Notes: a model not told the origin generated them from the sequence alone. DNA of 64,000 nt from Halostagnicola kamekurae (GCF_900116205.1 NZ_FOZS01000002.1:62001-126000), one strand, 5' to 3'; shown: positions 1-8,274, numbered from the stretch's first letter. Made by a program: numbers and translations.

Positions 1-252
1 TCGGTCGAGGAGACGCTCGAGGACCCCGCCTACGGCAATCTCACCGCGGTGTCCGTGCAAACGCAGTACTCAGACATGTCGCCGTACACCGGCCCGCGGA
101 GCGTGACGGTCGTGGTAACCCAAACGGGCGCTGCTGATACCGAGACGTTCGCGACCGATGTCGCCGAAACCATCGAAGAAACCACTGGCGAGGCTATCGA
201 CGTTCGCGTCGAACCGATTCAGTACGAATCGGCGTCTACAACCGCCCAGTAA
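1..252 (+). CDS. C-terminal end of an unidentified protein (5' end outside window)
   Basis: The frame is open from the first base and ends at TAA 250-252, giving 83 residues of a protein whose start lies upstream. The visible part contains two beta-strand-like stretches (around SVTVVVTQ and IDVRVEPI) separated by a helix rich in Asp, Glu and Thr, with the acidic composition of haloarchaeal proteins. It somewhat resembles the C-terminal soluble tail of haloarchaeal DUF389/TIGR00341 membrane proteins, but that is a weak impression and cannot be tested without the rest. It converges on the NOG1-type gene, whose stop is 15 bases away. Confidence 0.7.
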   Translation, partial: SVEETLEDPAYGNLTAVSVQTQYSDMSPYTGPRSVTVVVTQTGAADTETFATDVAETIEETTGEAIDVRVEPIQYESASTTAQ

Positions 253-267
253 CAGTCGGAACCGCCG

Positions 268-1284
268 TTAGCCGTCGAAGGGGAGTTCGGGTTCGTAGTC
301 TATTGCCTCTATCGCTGCCTCGAGCACTCGCTCGACGTTCTCGCCGGTTTCGACGCTCATGTAGTAGTCCGCCTCGACGTCTCTCGATCGGTCCGCTTTG
401 TTGCCGATCGTGAGGACGGGCGCGTCTTCGAACTGGGCCTCGATGGCGTCGCGCAACTCGAGTTGGGACTCGAGGGGGTAGCCACACTCGCCGCTGGGGT
501 CGAGCAAGACGAGGACGCAGTCGCCGAGGTGCTCTAGGGCGCTGACGGCCTGCGATTCGATCTCGTTTCGCTCCTGTGGGGGTCGGTCGAGCAGTCCCGG
601 CGTGTCGACGATCTGGTAGCGGATGTGGTCCCGCTCGAAGTGTCCGAGTCCGATCCCGGTCGTCGTGAAGGGATACGAGTCCGTCTCGCCGCGGGCGTTG
701 GTCACGTCGTTGACGAACGAGGATTTGCCGACGTTCGGGTAGCCGGCGACGACAATGGTGGGTTCGTCGGCGTTGATCTCGGGCAGGTCACGGAGTTCGT
801 TACGCGCGTCGTTTATCACCCGGAGGTGTTCGTCGACCTGTTCGACGATGTCGGCGAGTCGGGCGAACGCCTGCTGGCGGTGCTTCCGTGCGGTGTCGAC
901 GTCGGTCTTGCGGAGCCGCGACTGGTACTCCTCGTGGATCTCACGGGTCTTTCGGCCGGCCCAACTGACCTGCGAGAGGCTCTGGCGAAGGGCGTCGACG
1001 CCGGTCGTCGGTTCGTCGCCGTCCGATTCCTTCGAGTGGGTGATGGAAACGTCGAGGATCGCGTCTGCGAGTTCGTAGTAAAACGGGTCGACGTCGTACT
1101 CGAAATCCGGCCACGCGGTCACGACGTTCTCTAAGTTGTCCGACATGATGTTCGCCGCCGTCTGGAGCATCGACTGCTGGGCCTCGAGGCCGCTCTTGGC
1201 GTTGCCCGAGCGGGCCGCCCGGGAGAACGCCTTGTCGATCAGCTCTTCCGACGTCGGCGTCGTCGGAAGGTCTTCGAAAATCAT
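268..1284 (-). CDS. NOG1-family GTPase
   Basis: This is an Obg/HflX-superfamily GTPase of the NOG1 type, which in eukaryotes works in 60S ribosome assembly; a ribosome-biogenesis role in archaea is inferred. In the 340-residue reading the N-terminal half (to about 165) is the helical NOG1 N domain, followed by the G domain: G1 GYPNVGKSS at 183-191, G2 Thr near 209-211, G3 DTPG at 229-232 and G4 NKAD at 297-300. All nucleotide-binding motifs are intact. The reading frame can be opened by GTG at 1290, but ATG at 1284, two codons later, is preferred. The protein ends shortly after the G domain, so it lacks the C-terminal extension of eukaryotic NOG1. Confidence 0.9.
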   Translation of the reverse strand: MIFEDLPTTPTSEELIDKAFSRAARSGNAKSGLEAQQSMLQTAANIMSDNLENVVTAWPDFEYDVDPFYYELADAILDVSITHSKESDGDEPTTGVDALRQSLSQVSWAGRKTREIHEEYQSRLRKTDVDTARKHRQQAFARLADIVEQVDEHLRVINDARNELRDLPEINADEPTIVVAGYPNVGKSSFVNDVTNARGETDSYPFTTTGIGLGHFERDHIRYQIVDTPGLLDRPPQERNEIESQAVSALEHLGDCVLVLLDPSGECGYPLESQLELRDAIEAQFEDAPVLTIGNKADRSRDVEADYYMSVETGENVERVLEAAIEAIDYEPELPFDG

Positions 1285-1424
1285 AGTCACCAGTACAGCC
1301 TCGACACTAAAAGGGCGTTCGTTGTCGGTTCGTCCGCGAGGCCGCGTCTCTGTCCCATCGCTCGCCTGTGACTCGAGGCCGAACCCGCCCGTGGGCTTAT
1401 TCTACTGGGCGTCGTACTCTCTCT

Positions 1425-1784
1425 ATGACTAACTGGCGCGCCGTTTTCATCGGCTTTCTGGTCGCGATCGTCGTCTCGACTCTCGGGCTCGTACTCCCCG
1501 GGATCGGACAGCTCGCAGGCGGTCTCGCCGGCGGATTCGCCGCCGGGTTCATCGCCGGCGGCGGCCTGCTTCGGGGCTTCTGGCATGGCCTCCTCGCGGG
1601 CTCACTCGGAGGAATTATCGGCGCGTTCATCCTCGGCGTGGTCGTCGGTCTCACCGGTCTCACGCTGGGTCCGATCGGCGGCCTGCTCGGCGTCGGCATC
1701 TTCGTGTTCGTGGCGGGGCTCGCCCTGATCATGGCGATAGAGAGCGCGCTCGCCGGGGCGGTCGGCAGCCTGCTCGCAAACTGA
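1425..1784 (+). CDS. Small Gly-rich membrane protein, DUF5518-like
   Basis: A 119-residue hydrophobic protein with about four membrane segments (roughly residues 5-22, 25-45, 53-75 and 82-112). Gly repeats such as GGLAGGFAAGF are typical of the haloarchaeal DUF5518 group of small integral membrane proteins of unknown function. The frame extends upstream to 1368, but the upstream part is Arg-rich and unlike the rest. The ATG at 1425 directly precedes the first membrane helix, and an AT-rich stretch lies about 28 bases before it, fitting a leaderless start. The family name is from memory of the pattern; the function is unknown. Confidence 0.75.
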   Translation: MTNWRAVFIGFLVAIVVSTLGLVLPGIGQLAGGLAGGFAAGFIAGGGLLRGFWHGLLAGSLGGIIGAFILGVVVGLTGLTLGPIGGLLGVGIFVFVAGLALIMAIESALAGAVGSLLAN

Positions 1785-1898
1785 CTTCGACCGATCGATT
1801 CGATTCGTCGCCGTCGCTCGGAATCGCACTGATCGGTACGAAAAAACGGCCGCATGCATCCGACCGGCTCGTGTTCCGACGACCTGTCACGTGTCGAA

Positions 1899-2246
1899 TT
1901 AGGCCGACGCCATCTCCCGACAGCTCTCGGCGCACTCGGGCAGGATCTCTGCGCAGGCCTGACAGTGGTCGTGGTCGTGCTGTTCGCATTCCTCTGCACA
2001 CTCCTCGCAGGCGTCCGCACAGATCGACGCCAGCTCGCCGTGATAGCCCGAGTCTCGAGCCATGAACCGCGCGTGTAACGTCGCCAGGTCGGCCACGTCG
2101 CGGCAGAGTCGGATACAGCGGGCCATCTCCTCGCCCTCGTCCGCGCAGGCGTCCGCACACCACTCACAGACCTGCGCGGCTTCGAGACAGTTGTCGATAC
2201 ACTCTCGCATCTGCTCGTCTGCGTGCTCGAGTTGTTGGAGTGCCAT
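1899..2246 (-). CDS. Cys-rich four-helix-bundle copper-binding protein
   Basis: A 115-residue protein with fifteen Cys residues (16, 20, 27, 30, 34, 44, 48, 76, 80, 83, 87, 95, 98, 105, 109), mostly spaced three or four apart as on one face of helices. A His cluster (HDHDHC) lies near residue 92. This is the pattern of the DUF326/Csp-like four-helix bundles that store or buffer Cu(I). There is no signal peptide, so a cytosolic role in copper buffering is inferred. The start ATG at 2246 gives the usual family length. No copper ATPase or copper regulator lies nearby. Confidence 0.85.
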   Translation of the reverse strand: MALQQLEHADEQMRECIDNCLEAAQVCEWCADACADEGEEMARCIRLCRDVADLATLHARFMARDSGYHGELASICADACEECAEECEQHDHDHCQACAEILPECAESCREMASA

Positions 2247-2368
2247 CGCGTAGACGAACGCCAGCGTCGGGTATCAAACTGGCACGGGCGAGTGCAAGCG
2301 ACGGACGGACCGAGTAGTGTGGCTCCATCTACCCGAACTATCGGATAAATGCCAAAAACACGCCTCGG

Positions 2369-2890
2369 TTACTGCTCGACTCGCTCCCCCGGTACGTGGT
2401 CCCTGTGAACGAGACCGCGTTTTGCAGCGTTTTCGGCCGCCGATTCACACCGAGAGACCACCGTCCGGACGCGCTCGATCCGCTCCGCGCAGTCGAACTC
2501 ATCGGTTTCGTGTTCGGCTCTCGCGCGGCAGTATCGCACGTACAACGCGACTCGCCAGTCCGACTCGAGCGGCCACCAGACGGCCGACGGATCGCCATCT
2601 AGCTGCCCCTCCCAGGTCTCGACGAGTTCGTGGGCGAACGCCGCGAGATCGGCTTCCGTTTGCTGGAGTTCCAATCCACAATCTAGCTCTCGAGAGAGAA
2701 ACGTCGACTGTTCGACCACTGCCGTAGTCGCAGTCTCTCGTTCGATCAGCTCTCGGAACGCCGTTAGCTCGTCCTGAGAAACCGCGACGGCGCACGCGAC
2801 GCAGTAGGTATCCGCAGGAAAATGCTCATATTCCGGGACGGAGGGCCGTATCGCCTCGGCCTGGCTCCGGTCGTCTTCAAACGAACCCAT
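2369..2890 (-). CDS. Conserved haloarchaeal-type hypothetical protein
   Basis: A 173-residue acidic soluble protein that I do not recognise. It has a CVAC pair near residue 30, a long helical middle, and a Trp-rich patch (VWWPLESDW) near residue 100, followed by another helical stretch. The frame continues upstream to 3007, but ATG 2890 is preferred because an unusually good ribosome-binding site precedes it and the upstream part is Arg/Lys-rich and non-acidic. No membrane segment or signal is visible. It stands alone between the copper-binding protein gene and hisE. Confidence 0.7.
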   Translation of the reverse strand: MGSFEDDRSQAEAIRPSVPEYEHFPADTYCVACAVAVSQDELTAFRELIERETATTAVVEQSTFLSRELDCGLELQQTEADLAAFAHELVETWEGQLDGDPSAVWWPLESDWRVALYVRYCRARAEHETDEFDCAERIERVRTVVSRCESAAENAAKRGLVHRDHVPGERVEQ

Positions 2891-2891
2891 A

Positions 2892-2900
2892 GCACCTCCT
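2892..2900 (-). promoter_or_regulatory. Strong Shine-Dalgarno for the 2890 start
   Basis: On the minus strand AGGAGGTGC ends one base before the ATG at 2890. Most starts in this window look leaderless, so a near-perfect Shine-Dalgarno stands out and fixes the start of this gene. The spacing is shorter than usual. Confidence 0.55.
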
Positions 2901-3037
2901 CTGAGCCGTCTGGGATGAGTTTTGTGGTGATTTCTACGCGTAAAGTTTAACGAAGGTTTCAGTTTATCTGATCGACCGGTGCCTGTGCCCTCGAGTCGTC
3001 GGTCCATCGGCGAAGCGTCGGAAACGACTGTTCGAGC

Positions 3038-3322
3038 CTACCGGCGCGCTTCGAGTTCGTCCTCGAGCTCTGTGAGGTCCATATCTTTCATCGAGAGCAA
3101 AACGAGTAGATGATAGACGATATCGGCGGCCTCGTAGGCGATCTCCTCGCGGTCGTCGTCTTTGGCGGCCAACACCAGTTCGGTCGATTCCTCGCCGAGT
3201 TTCTCCAGCACGGCGTTTTCCCCCTTTTCGTGGGTGAACAGCGACGCGGTGTAGGAGTCGTCGGGTAGCGTTTCCTTGCGGTCTTCGATGACGGCGAACA
3301 GCTCCGCGAGTGTCTCGTCCAT
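3038..3322 (-). CDS. hisE: Phosphoribosyl-ATP pyrophosphatase
   Basis: HisE hydrolyses phosphoribosyl-ATP to phosphoribosyl-AMP and pyrophosphate, the second step of histidine synthesis. The 94-residue protein has the MazG-type all-helical fold, with metal-binding acidic motifs at E44-E45/E48 (GEESTELVLAAK) and E64-x-x-D67 (EAADIVYHLL). Its length is standard for stand-alone HisE. Its ATG at 3322 directly follows the TAA of the DUF151 nuclease gene with no spacer, so the two are almost certainly co-transcribed. No other his gene is in the window. Confidence 0.93.
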   Translation of the reverse strand: MDETLAELFAVIEDRKETLPDDSYTASLFTHEKGENAVLEKLGEESTELVLAAKDDDREEIAYEAADIVYHLLVLLSMKDMDLTELEDELEARR

Positions 3323-3790
3323 TTATAATTCACCGGGAACGTCACGGATGTCTTCGAGTTCGGCGAACTTCTCGCTGTCGTCTCGCCCGTCCTCGAAGAC
3401 CGCCTCCGTCACCTCGATCGGGACGTTGGTTCGGGCCGCGAGCGCGAGCGAATCGCTCGGTCTGGCGTCGATCACGGTTTCGCCGCGAGGCGTGTCGACG
3501 TGAATGTCCGCGATGTAGGTGCCGCCCTGTCCGTCGGCGCGCTCTTCGATCTCGTTGACGACGACGCGATCGACTCGCCCGCCGAGTTCCTCCATCACGT
3601 CGAGCAGGAGGTCGTGGGTCAGCGGCCGTCCGATGTCCTCGGCCTCGAGCCCTCGAGCGATGCTCGTCGCCTCGTTGAAGCCGATGAAGATCGGCACGAT
3701 GTCCTCCTCGCCGTCGACGGCGAGGATCAAGACCGGGACCGGGCCCTGCTGGGTGCCCGCGACGCGGACGGCGTCGATGGACGCGTTCAT
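3323..3790 (-). CDS. Bifunctional nuclease family protein (DUF151)
   Basis: A 155-residue DUF151/BFN-domain protein. Plant and bacterial relatives have reported DNase/RNase activity; the archaeal role is unknown. Family motifs visible are the GRPLTHDLL loop at 54-62 and the DARPSDSLALAARTNVPI core at 108-125. The ATG at 3790 was chosen because translation further upstream (to 4015) is Arg-rich and overlaps pdxT in an unlikely way. It is transcribed with hisE (TAA of this gene touches ATG of hisE) and lies 86 bases downstream of pdxT on the same strand. Confidence 0.87.
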   Translation of the reverse strand: MNASIDAVRVAGTQQGPVPVLILAVDGEEDIVPIFIGFNEATSIARGLEAEDIGRPLTHDLLLDVMEELGGRVDRVVVNEIEERADGQGGTYIADIHVDTPRGETVIDARPSDSLALAARTNVPIEVTEAVFEDGRDDSEKFAELEDIRDVPGEL

Positions 3791-3876
3791 ATCACGATAC
3801 ACGAAGGCGAACGGCAAAAGTCTGTACGCCTGCAACCGTCGTCTCTTGCGGAGCCGCGGGCGGGTCGTCCGCTGTT

Positions 3877-4491
3877 TTACTCGAGTCCTGGCACCGACGC
3901 GCCGTCGGTCTCGAAGAACGCCAGTTCGTGAATCCGTTCGTCGGTCGTCAACTCGGGATGAAACGACGTTCCGACGACGGGGCCGTCCCGTACCGCGACC
4001 GGGTTCCCGTCCCACGATGCGAGGACCGCCGCGTCGCCCACGTCGTCGATGACCGGCGCGCGGATGAACACGGCGGGAAACGGCTCCTCGTCCGCGAGCC
4101 CCGCCACCTCGAGGGGCGCTTCGAAGCTGTCTTTCTGTCGACCGAACGCGTTTCGCTCGACGGTCACGTCGATCAGATCGAGCGTCTCGACGCGGTCGTC
4201 GCCCGCGTCGCTCGAGGCGACGATGAGCCCGGCACAGGTCGCGAACAGCGGCTTCCCGGCGGCGACGTGGTCGCGAATCTCTCCGGCGATTCCCTCCGAG
4301 TGGACGAGCCTCGAGATGGTCGTCGACTCCCCGCCGGGCATCGCGAGCAGGTCACAGTCGGGGACGATACCCGATTCGCGGACCTCGCGGACCTCGACGG
4401 ATTCGCCGCGGGCCGCACTCGCCCGCTCGATCGCGGCTGCGTGTTCGGAGACGTCGCCCTGCACGGCGACGACGCCCGCTACCAGTGACAT
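3877..4491 (-). CDS. pdxT: Pyridoxal 5'-phosphate synthase glutaminase subunit
   Basis: PdxT releases ammonia from glutamine and passes it to PdxS for pyridoxal phosphate synthesis. The 204-residue class I glutamine amidotransferase has the oxyanion-strand motif GGES at 53-56, the nucleophile Cys86 in ATCAGLI, and the catalytic His178/Glu180 in TSFHPEL. All three catalytic residues are present. The ATG at 4491 gives the typical MxxVAGVVAVQGDV start. It is upstream of the DUF151 gene and hisE on the same strand. The partner pdxS is not in this window. Confidence 0.94.
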   Translation of the reverse strand: MSLVAGVVAVQGDVSEHAAAIERASAARGESVEVREVRESGIVPDCDLLAMPGGESTTISRLVHSEGIAGEIRDHVAAGKPLFATCAGLIVASSDAGDDRVETLDLIDVTVERNAFGRQKDSFEAPLEVAGLADEEPFPAVFIRAPVIDDVGDAAVLASWDGNPVAVRDGPVVGTSFHPELTTDERIHELAFFETDGASVPGLE

Positions 4492-4607
4492 AGCCGGAAT
4501 AGTGCGAGCAACGTGAAAAAACTCGCGTCACGGACGCACCGGACGCCCGAAGAGAATATAATCAGCCACAGTTCGTGACGAGTAAATATCGAAGTATCTA
4601 TATTGTT

Positions 4608-4621
4608 TTAGGCGAGCCTAA
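4608..4621 (+). promoter_or_regulatory. Perfect palindromic iron box (DtxR/IdeR/Idr-type operator)
   Basis: TTAGGCGAGCCTAA is a perfect inverted repeat apart from the central bases. It matches the type of operator bound by DtxR-family iron regulators (SirR/Idr1/Idr2 in haloarchaea). It ends five bases before the ATG at 4627 and lies just downstream of AT-rich sequence (AAATATCGAAG, CTATATTG), so it would overlap the transcription start of the solute-binding protein gene. Confidence 0.8.
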
Positions 4622-4626
4622 CTTTC

Positions 4627-5808
4627 ATGGTTCGAGCGACTAACGGAGATAAAACCCTGACGCGGCGTGACTGTGTGAAGTATAGTGGGTCGGTGATTGG
4701 CGGTGGAATCCTCGCGGGTTGTGTCGGCGATACTTCTCAGGAATCGACACCGTCGGACGAGTCCTACTCGGTAACGATGTCACCGATGGGGACAGTCTCG
4801 TTCGATAGCGTCCCGCAGAACGCACTAGCGAGTTCGACGTCCAACATCGATATCGTCGCGGCTCTCGGACACGGTTCTGCGGTACAATCGACGTCGAGTC
4901 CGTCGACTTCCACTCCATCATTGGAATTTTATTACTCTACGCTGGATGTCTCAACCGATTGGATCGATTTCAAGGAGGCGGGCAATTTCAGTAAGGAAAC
5001 GCTTTACGAACTCGACAGCGACGTTCACTTCCTCGATCCAGCGTACGTCAACTCACTCGACGACTGGAGCAAATCTGATATCGACGAGGTCGAAGAGACC
5101 GTCGGCCCTTTTTTCGGCAACATGTATAGCCGAAAGCACCGACAGCCGCCCGAATCTTGGCGCGATTCCTATCGGTACTACACCCTCTGGGAGCTTACTG
5201 AAAAATTCGCCGAGGTATTCGAAGAGCAGGACCGATTTGCGCAATTAAACACCGTCAGAGAAACGCTTCTGTCTGACATACGATCGAAACTCCCCGCATC
5301 GAGTGACCGGCCTACTGTCGGGATGGTGTACCCGAGACTTTCGGAGGACGCTTTTTATATCCACAAACTCAACCAACCGGGGTACTTCTTCGCACACACT
5401 CGCCCGCTGGAAGCAGTCGATGTCTTCGAGGATATCACGGCAGACGAATTCGGTGGTCAACTCGTGGATTATGAGGTGCTGCTCCAGGCCGACCCGGACG
5501 TACTCATCATGAATTACGGAATCTCGTCGTACTACGACGTCGCTTCTATCAAGCAGTCCCTTCGCGAGCACAGTGTCGGGTCGGAACTAACCGCCGTTCA
5601 GAACGACCGTCTCTACGCTTCTGGCAATCCACGCCAGGGTCCGCTTATGAACCTCTTCCAGCTGGAGATGACTGCTAAACAACTGTATCCGGCAGAGTTT
5701 GGTGAATGGCCGGGCTACGTCGATGGTGAGCCGTATCCAGATCTCCCCACGGACGAACACCTGTTCGACCGCCAGCGGGTTGCAGACATCATCAACGGGG
5801 ATTTCTAA
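4627..5808 (+). CDS. Iron-regulated ABC transporter substrate-binding lipoprotein
   Basis: A 393-residue secreted binding protein, probably for an Fe(III)-siderophore complex. The N-terminus has a twin-arginine signal (TRRDCVKY, Arg13-Arg14) followed by a hydrophobic stretch and a lipobox LAGC with Cys32 as the lipidation site. The mature part has the two-lobed helical-backbone features of FepB/FecB-type proteins: an N-lobe, a long central helix (about 180-220) and a C-lobe ending near NDRLYASGNPRQ. Iron control is suggested by the palindrome just upstream. No permease or ATPase gene is adjacent, so it must share a transporter encoded elsewhere. The ligand is inferred from the regulation. Confidence 0.87.
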   Translation: MVRATNGDKTLTRRDCVKYSGSVIGGGILAGCVGDTSQESTPSDESYSVTMSPMGTVSFDSVPQNALASSTSNIDIVAALGHGSAVQSTSSPSTSTPSLEFYYSTLDVSTDWIDFKEAGNFSKETLYELDSDVHFLDPAYVNSLDDWSKSDIDEVEETVGPFFGNMYSRKHRQPPESWRDSYRYYTLWELTEKFAEVFEEQDRFAQLNTVRETLLSDIRSKLPASSDRPTVGMVYPRLSEDAFYIHKLNQPGYFFAHTRPLEAVDVFEDITADEFGGQLVDYEVLLQADPDVLIMNYGISSYYDVASIKQSLREHSVGSELTAVQNDRLYASGNPRQGPLMNLFQLEMTAKQLYPAEFGEWPGYVDGEPYPDLPTDEHLFDRQRVADIINGDF

Positions 5809-5868
5809 CTCGGCGATCAAAAGAGAAACTACAACGGATCGAATATCTTCGCGAGACGTAGCGATTCG

Positions 5869-6030
5869 TTACGAAACGAACGTCAGCAACTGGACGAGCA
5901 CGCCGAGCATGACGCCGGTCGCGATGACGGTCTTGGGATCGATGCGAATCGCGTTCGAGTCTTCGGAGTCGAAGTACCGGATGAGGCCGGCACTGGACAT
6001 CAGCCCGCCAGTGTTCTGTCCTTTATCCAT
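5869..6030 (-). CDS. secG: Preprotein translocase subunit SecG (Sec61 beta)
   Basis: A 53-residue tail-anchored protein matching archaeal Sec61 beta, the small subunit of the SecYE-beta protein-conducting channel. It carries the family motif [20 protein letters not shown] near residues 12-31 and one C-terminal membrane helix (about 35-52, [18 protein letters not shown]). ATG at 6030 and TAA at 5869-5871 give the expected length. It is divergent from the thioredoxin gene, with 138 bases between the starts. Confidence 0.9.
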   Translation of the reverse strand: MDKGQNTGGLMSSAGLIRYFDSEDSNAIRIDPKTVIATGVMLGVLVQLLTFVS

Positions 6031-6168
6031 ACCCCCTCTTTCGCTCGCCGGGCACTAAATCTTTCGACCGTCCGCACGACCCGCGACCTATCGGCGTCGT
6101 CGGTCACGGCAAACACGCAGCAGTGGGAAACCCTTATGCGCGCAGCGCGGGAAACTCCACTGAACGGT

Positions 6169-6438
6169 ATGACTGTCACACTTAAAGACTTCCACGCAGA
6201 TTGGTGTGGCCCCTGCAAGACCCAGGATCCGATCCTCGAGGATCTCGAGGAAGACTGGGAGGGCCGATTCGAAGTCGAGAAAGTAAACGTCGACGAACAG
6301 CAAGACGTCGCAAACGAGTATCAGGTGCGTTCGCTCCCGACGCTCGTCATCGAGAACGACGACGAGATCGTCGAGCGCTTTGTCGGTGTTACGCAGCGAG
6401 AAGACATCGAAGACGCCCTCGAATCCGCCGGGGCCTGA
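6169..6438 (+). CDS. Thioredoxin family protein
   Basis: An 89-residue thioredoxin-fold protein with the redox-active WCGPC at residues 12-16 and the cis-Pro loop in RSLPTLVI near residue 57. It is shorter than the usual 105 residues because the first beta strand and helix are trimmed. The frame opens at 6136, but ATG 6169 is chosen: a TATA-like CTTATG lies about 35 bases upstream, and the reading from 6169 begins directly with the beta strand before WCGPC. It is likely a cytosolic disulfide reductase or electron carrier. No thioredoxin reductase gene is near. Confidence 0.9.
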   Translation: MTVTLKDFHADWCGPCKTQDPILEDLEEDWEGRFEVEKVNVDEQQDVANEYQVRSLPTLVIENDDEIVERFVGVTQREDIEDALESAGA

Positions 6439-6531
6439 TCGAGAGGGCGCCGTCGATTCGCTTTTTCTGCCGCCGAACCGCGACCGGTGACCCGCGGGTC
6501 CGTCGCCGATTTCGATCCGCCGTGACGCCGG

Positions 6532-7197
6532 TTACTGGAACTTGACGCCGACGTCGTGTAACTCCTCGTTGTGTTTCGCGATGTTGATCACCAGCGGCGT
6601 GATGCTCTCGACTTCGGCCGCGTTCGTAAGTGGGCCGGCGTCGAGGACACGAAGCCCGTCGATTTCGCTCGCCAGCGACGTGACTGTGTCCTTCGCAGAT
6701 CCTCCGCCGACGACGAGCGTATCGAGGTCGAGGTCGTGCTCGAGGTTCGAGAGTTCGCCCGCCGCGAGGTTGTGAAACGCGCCGACGACCGGAACCTCGT
6801 CAGGTGCGCGGCCCGCCACGAGTTCGGTGACGCTGCCGGCCGACGGCGGGTGGTAGTGCATCCCGTCCTCGTCGCCTTTCATCCCGACGGCGGGGGTGAC
6901 GAGAATCGTGTCCGCGTCGAGTTTTTCCGCGACGGCGTCGACGGTGTCGCCGGCGTAGTAGGGCGGTACCGAGAGGACGACGAGGTCCGCCCGATCGGTC
7001 GCCATCTCGTTCGTAAAGCCCTTGATCGACGCTTCGACGCCGCGTTCTGCGAGCCGCTCTTCGTACTCTTCGACCGCGTCTCGAGCTTTTTCGGGGTCTC
7101 GAGAGCCGATCAGGATCTCGTGGTCGGTATCGTGTGCAAACCGGAGCGCGAGCCCTTCTCCGATGTCGCCGGTTCCGCCGAGTAGTGCGATGCGCAT
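6532..7197 (-). CDS. npdG: F420H2:NADP+ oxidoreductase (NADPH-dependent F420 reductase)
   Basis: A 221-residue protein that transfers hydride between reduced coenzyme F420 and NADP+. The N-terminal Rossmann motif is GGTGDIGEG at 7-15, with the NADP-specific SR(D) after the second strand (IGSRDPEKA). The middle contains VLSVPPYYA and TPAVGMKG, and the C-terminal half has VVGAFHNLAA and GPLTNAAEVES, all typical of NpdG. The length matches the family. It is a single gene, with its start facing the 7253-7383 repeats. Confidence 0.9.
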   Translation of the reverse strand: MRIALLGGTGDIGEGLALRFAHDTDHEILIGSRDPEKARDAVEEYEERLAERGVEASIKGFTNEMATDRADLVVLSVPPYYAGDTVDAVAEKLDADTILVTPAVGMKGDEDGMHYHPPSAGSVTELVAGRAPDEVPVVGAFHNLAAGELSNLEHDLDLDTLVVGGGSAKDTVTSLASEIDGLRVLDAGPLTNAAEVESITPLVINIAKHNEELHDVGVKFQ

Positions 7198-7252
7198 GTC
7201 TCCCCATCAGTGTGGCGTCCGAATAAAGGGTGGGAGGATGGCCGAACTCGCC

Positions 7253-7383
7253 GGAACCGCGGTCGTCGGTCGATCATCTTCCCCGGAATCGCGGTTGTCT
7301 GTCGATCGTTCGCCACCGGAACCGCGATTGGTAGTCGGTGGCCCGCCGCCGGAACCGCGGCTGGCAGTCGGTCGCTGATTGTC
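7253..7383. repeat. Four imperfect 32-33-bp tandem repeats
   Basis: Four head-to-tail units begin at 7253, 7285, 7318 and 7351, each opening with GGAAYCGCG followed by a diverged 24-base remainder containing GTCGGTCG-like sequence. They lie between the divergent starts of npdG and the 7444 membrane-protein gene. The unit has no spacers and is not a CRISPR. Confidence 0.75.
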
Positions 7384-7443
7384 GTTCCGGCGGACGGCCT
7401 TCGCTCGCACCACATATTTGTCACTGCGGGTGTCAGTTCCGCC

Positions 7444-7845
7444 ATGGAGGTTTCTGTATCGGCACGAACCCGGCGCGCGATCCTGTTCGCCTGTCTGGCG
7501 TTCCTCGTCATCTCGAGCGCGGCCGATCTCCTCGCACACGGCTCGAGCGCGTGGCTCTGGGCCGCGGGGTACGCCCTCGGCTCGTTCCTCCTCGTCGGCC
7601 CGGTCGTCTGGGTCGCTCGCGATCGCATTCCGGCCTCTCGTCGCGAGAATCTTCTGTACCCGGTTCTCGGGGCGGTCTTTCTTTGTTTCTTCCTCACTCT
7701 CGGCGTCGACCTCGCACTGGGCGGCGTGTTGTTCTTCTTCGACGCATGGATCGCCGGCAGCATCGCCGGCTTCGCGCTCGCGTACCTCCTCGAGCGGACC
7801 GTCGTCCCCGAGCGGCTCCGGGCTCCCGAACACAGGCGAACGTAG
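7444..7845 (+). CDS. Small four-helix membrane protein, unknown function
   Basis: A 133-residue integral membrane protein with about four hydrophobic segments (roughly 12-30, 36-56, 70-90 and 92-116) and charged Arg-rich ends. I do not recognise a family. The frame extends upstream to 7210 across the tandem-repeat block, but that part is repeat-derived. ATG 7444 is preceded about 30 bases upstream by an AT-rich CACATATTTGTC, consistent with a leaderless start. It is convergent with the short 7898-8158 gene. Confidence 0.65.
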   Translation: MEVSVSARTRRAILFACLAFLVISSAADLLAHGSSAWLWAAGYALGSFLLVGPVVWVARDRIPASRRENLLYPVLGAVFLCFFLTLGVDLALGGVLFFFDAWIAGSIAGFALAYLLERTVVPERLRAPEHRRT

Positions 7846-7897
7846 CGCTTCGAAACGGGCGATCGCAGGCGCTTCGACCGCGGACGACAGCGGAGAG

Positions 7898-8158
7898 TCA
7901 CGGCGCGTTATCTTCGTCCGGATCCATCGCCGCGCCGAAGTCGCCGCCGTCGTAGGCGTCCCGATTCCGCAACTCGCGCATCCGCTGCTCGAGTCGGTTC
8001 TCGAGCGTCCGCCGGTGGTCCTGATCCACGCCGGGGTCATCCGCGAGCTCCGCGAGATCTCGGCGGGCGCGCTCGAGCAGTTCGACGGCCGCGCCGGTCT
8101 CGAGGTCCGCGGCTCGCTCGAGGTCTGACTCGATGTCGGGAAGGCTCCGATCCGTCAT
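7898..8158 (-). CDS. Short helical acidic protein, hypothetical
   Basis: An 86-residue, highly charged protein predicted to be a helical hairpin (residues 5-68, Leu/Glu/Arg heptad-like), ending in an acidic tail with DPDEDN. It resembles small haloarchaeal coiled-coil proteins of unknown function. ATG at 8158 is used; upstream translation in the same frame overlaps the GDPD promoter and is not acidic. Its start faces the GDPD start 116 bases away. Confidence 0.6.
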   Translation of the reverse strand: MTDRSLPDIESDLERAADLETGAAVELLERARRDLAELADDPGVDQDHRRTLENRLEQRMRELRNRDAYDGGDFGAAMDPDEDNAP

Positions 8159-8274
8159 GGACGGTGTCTCGACGGGGAGTGGTTTCAAGGTTTGCGCGCA
8201 TGTTCCCCGCTCGGTGCACAGATACCGGGCTCCGGGGAACAAATACAACAGGACCGCCCGCGTTCGTTCGCCCA

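Noticed and set aside
7253-7383. CRISPR array
   Set aside because: Units are head-to-tail without unique spacers and no cas genes are present.
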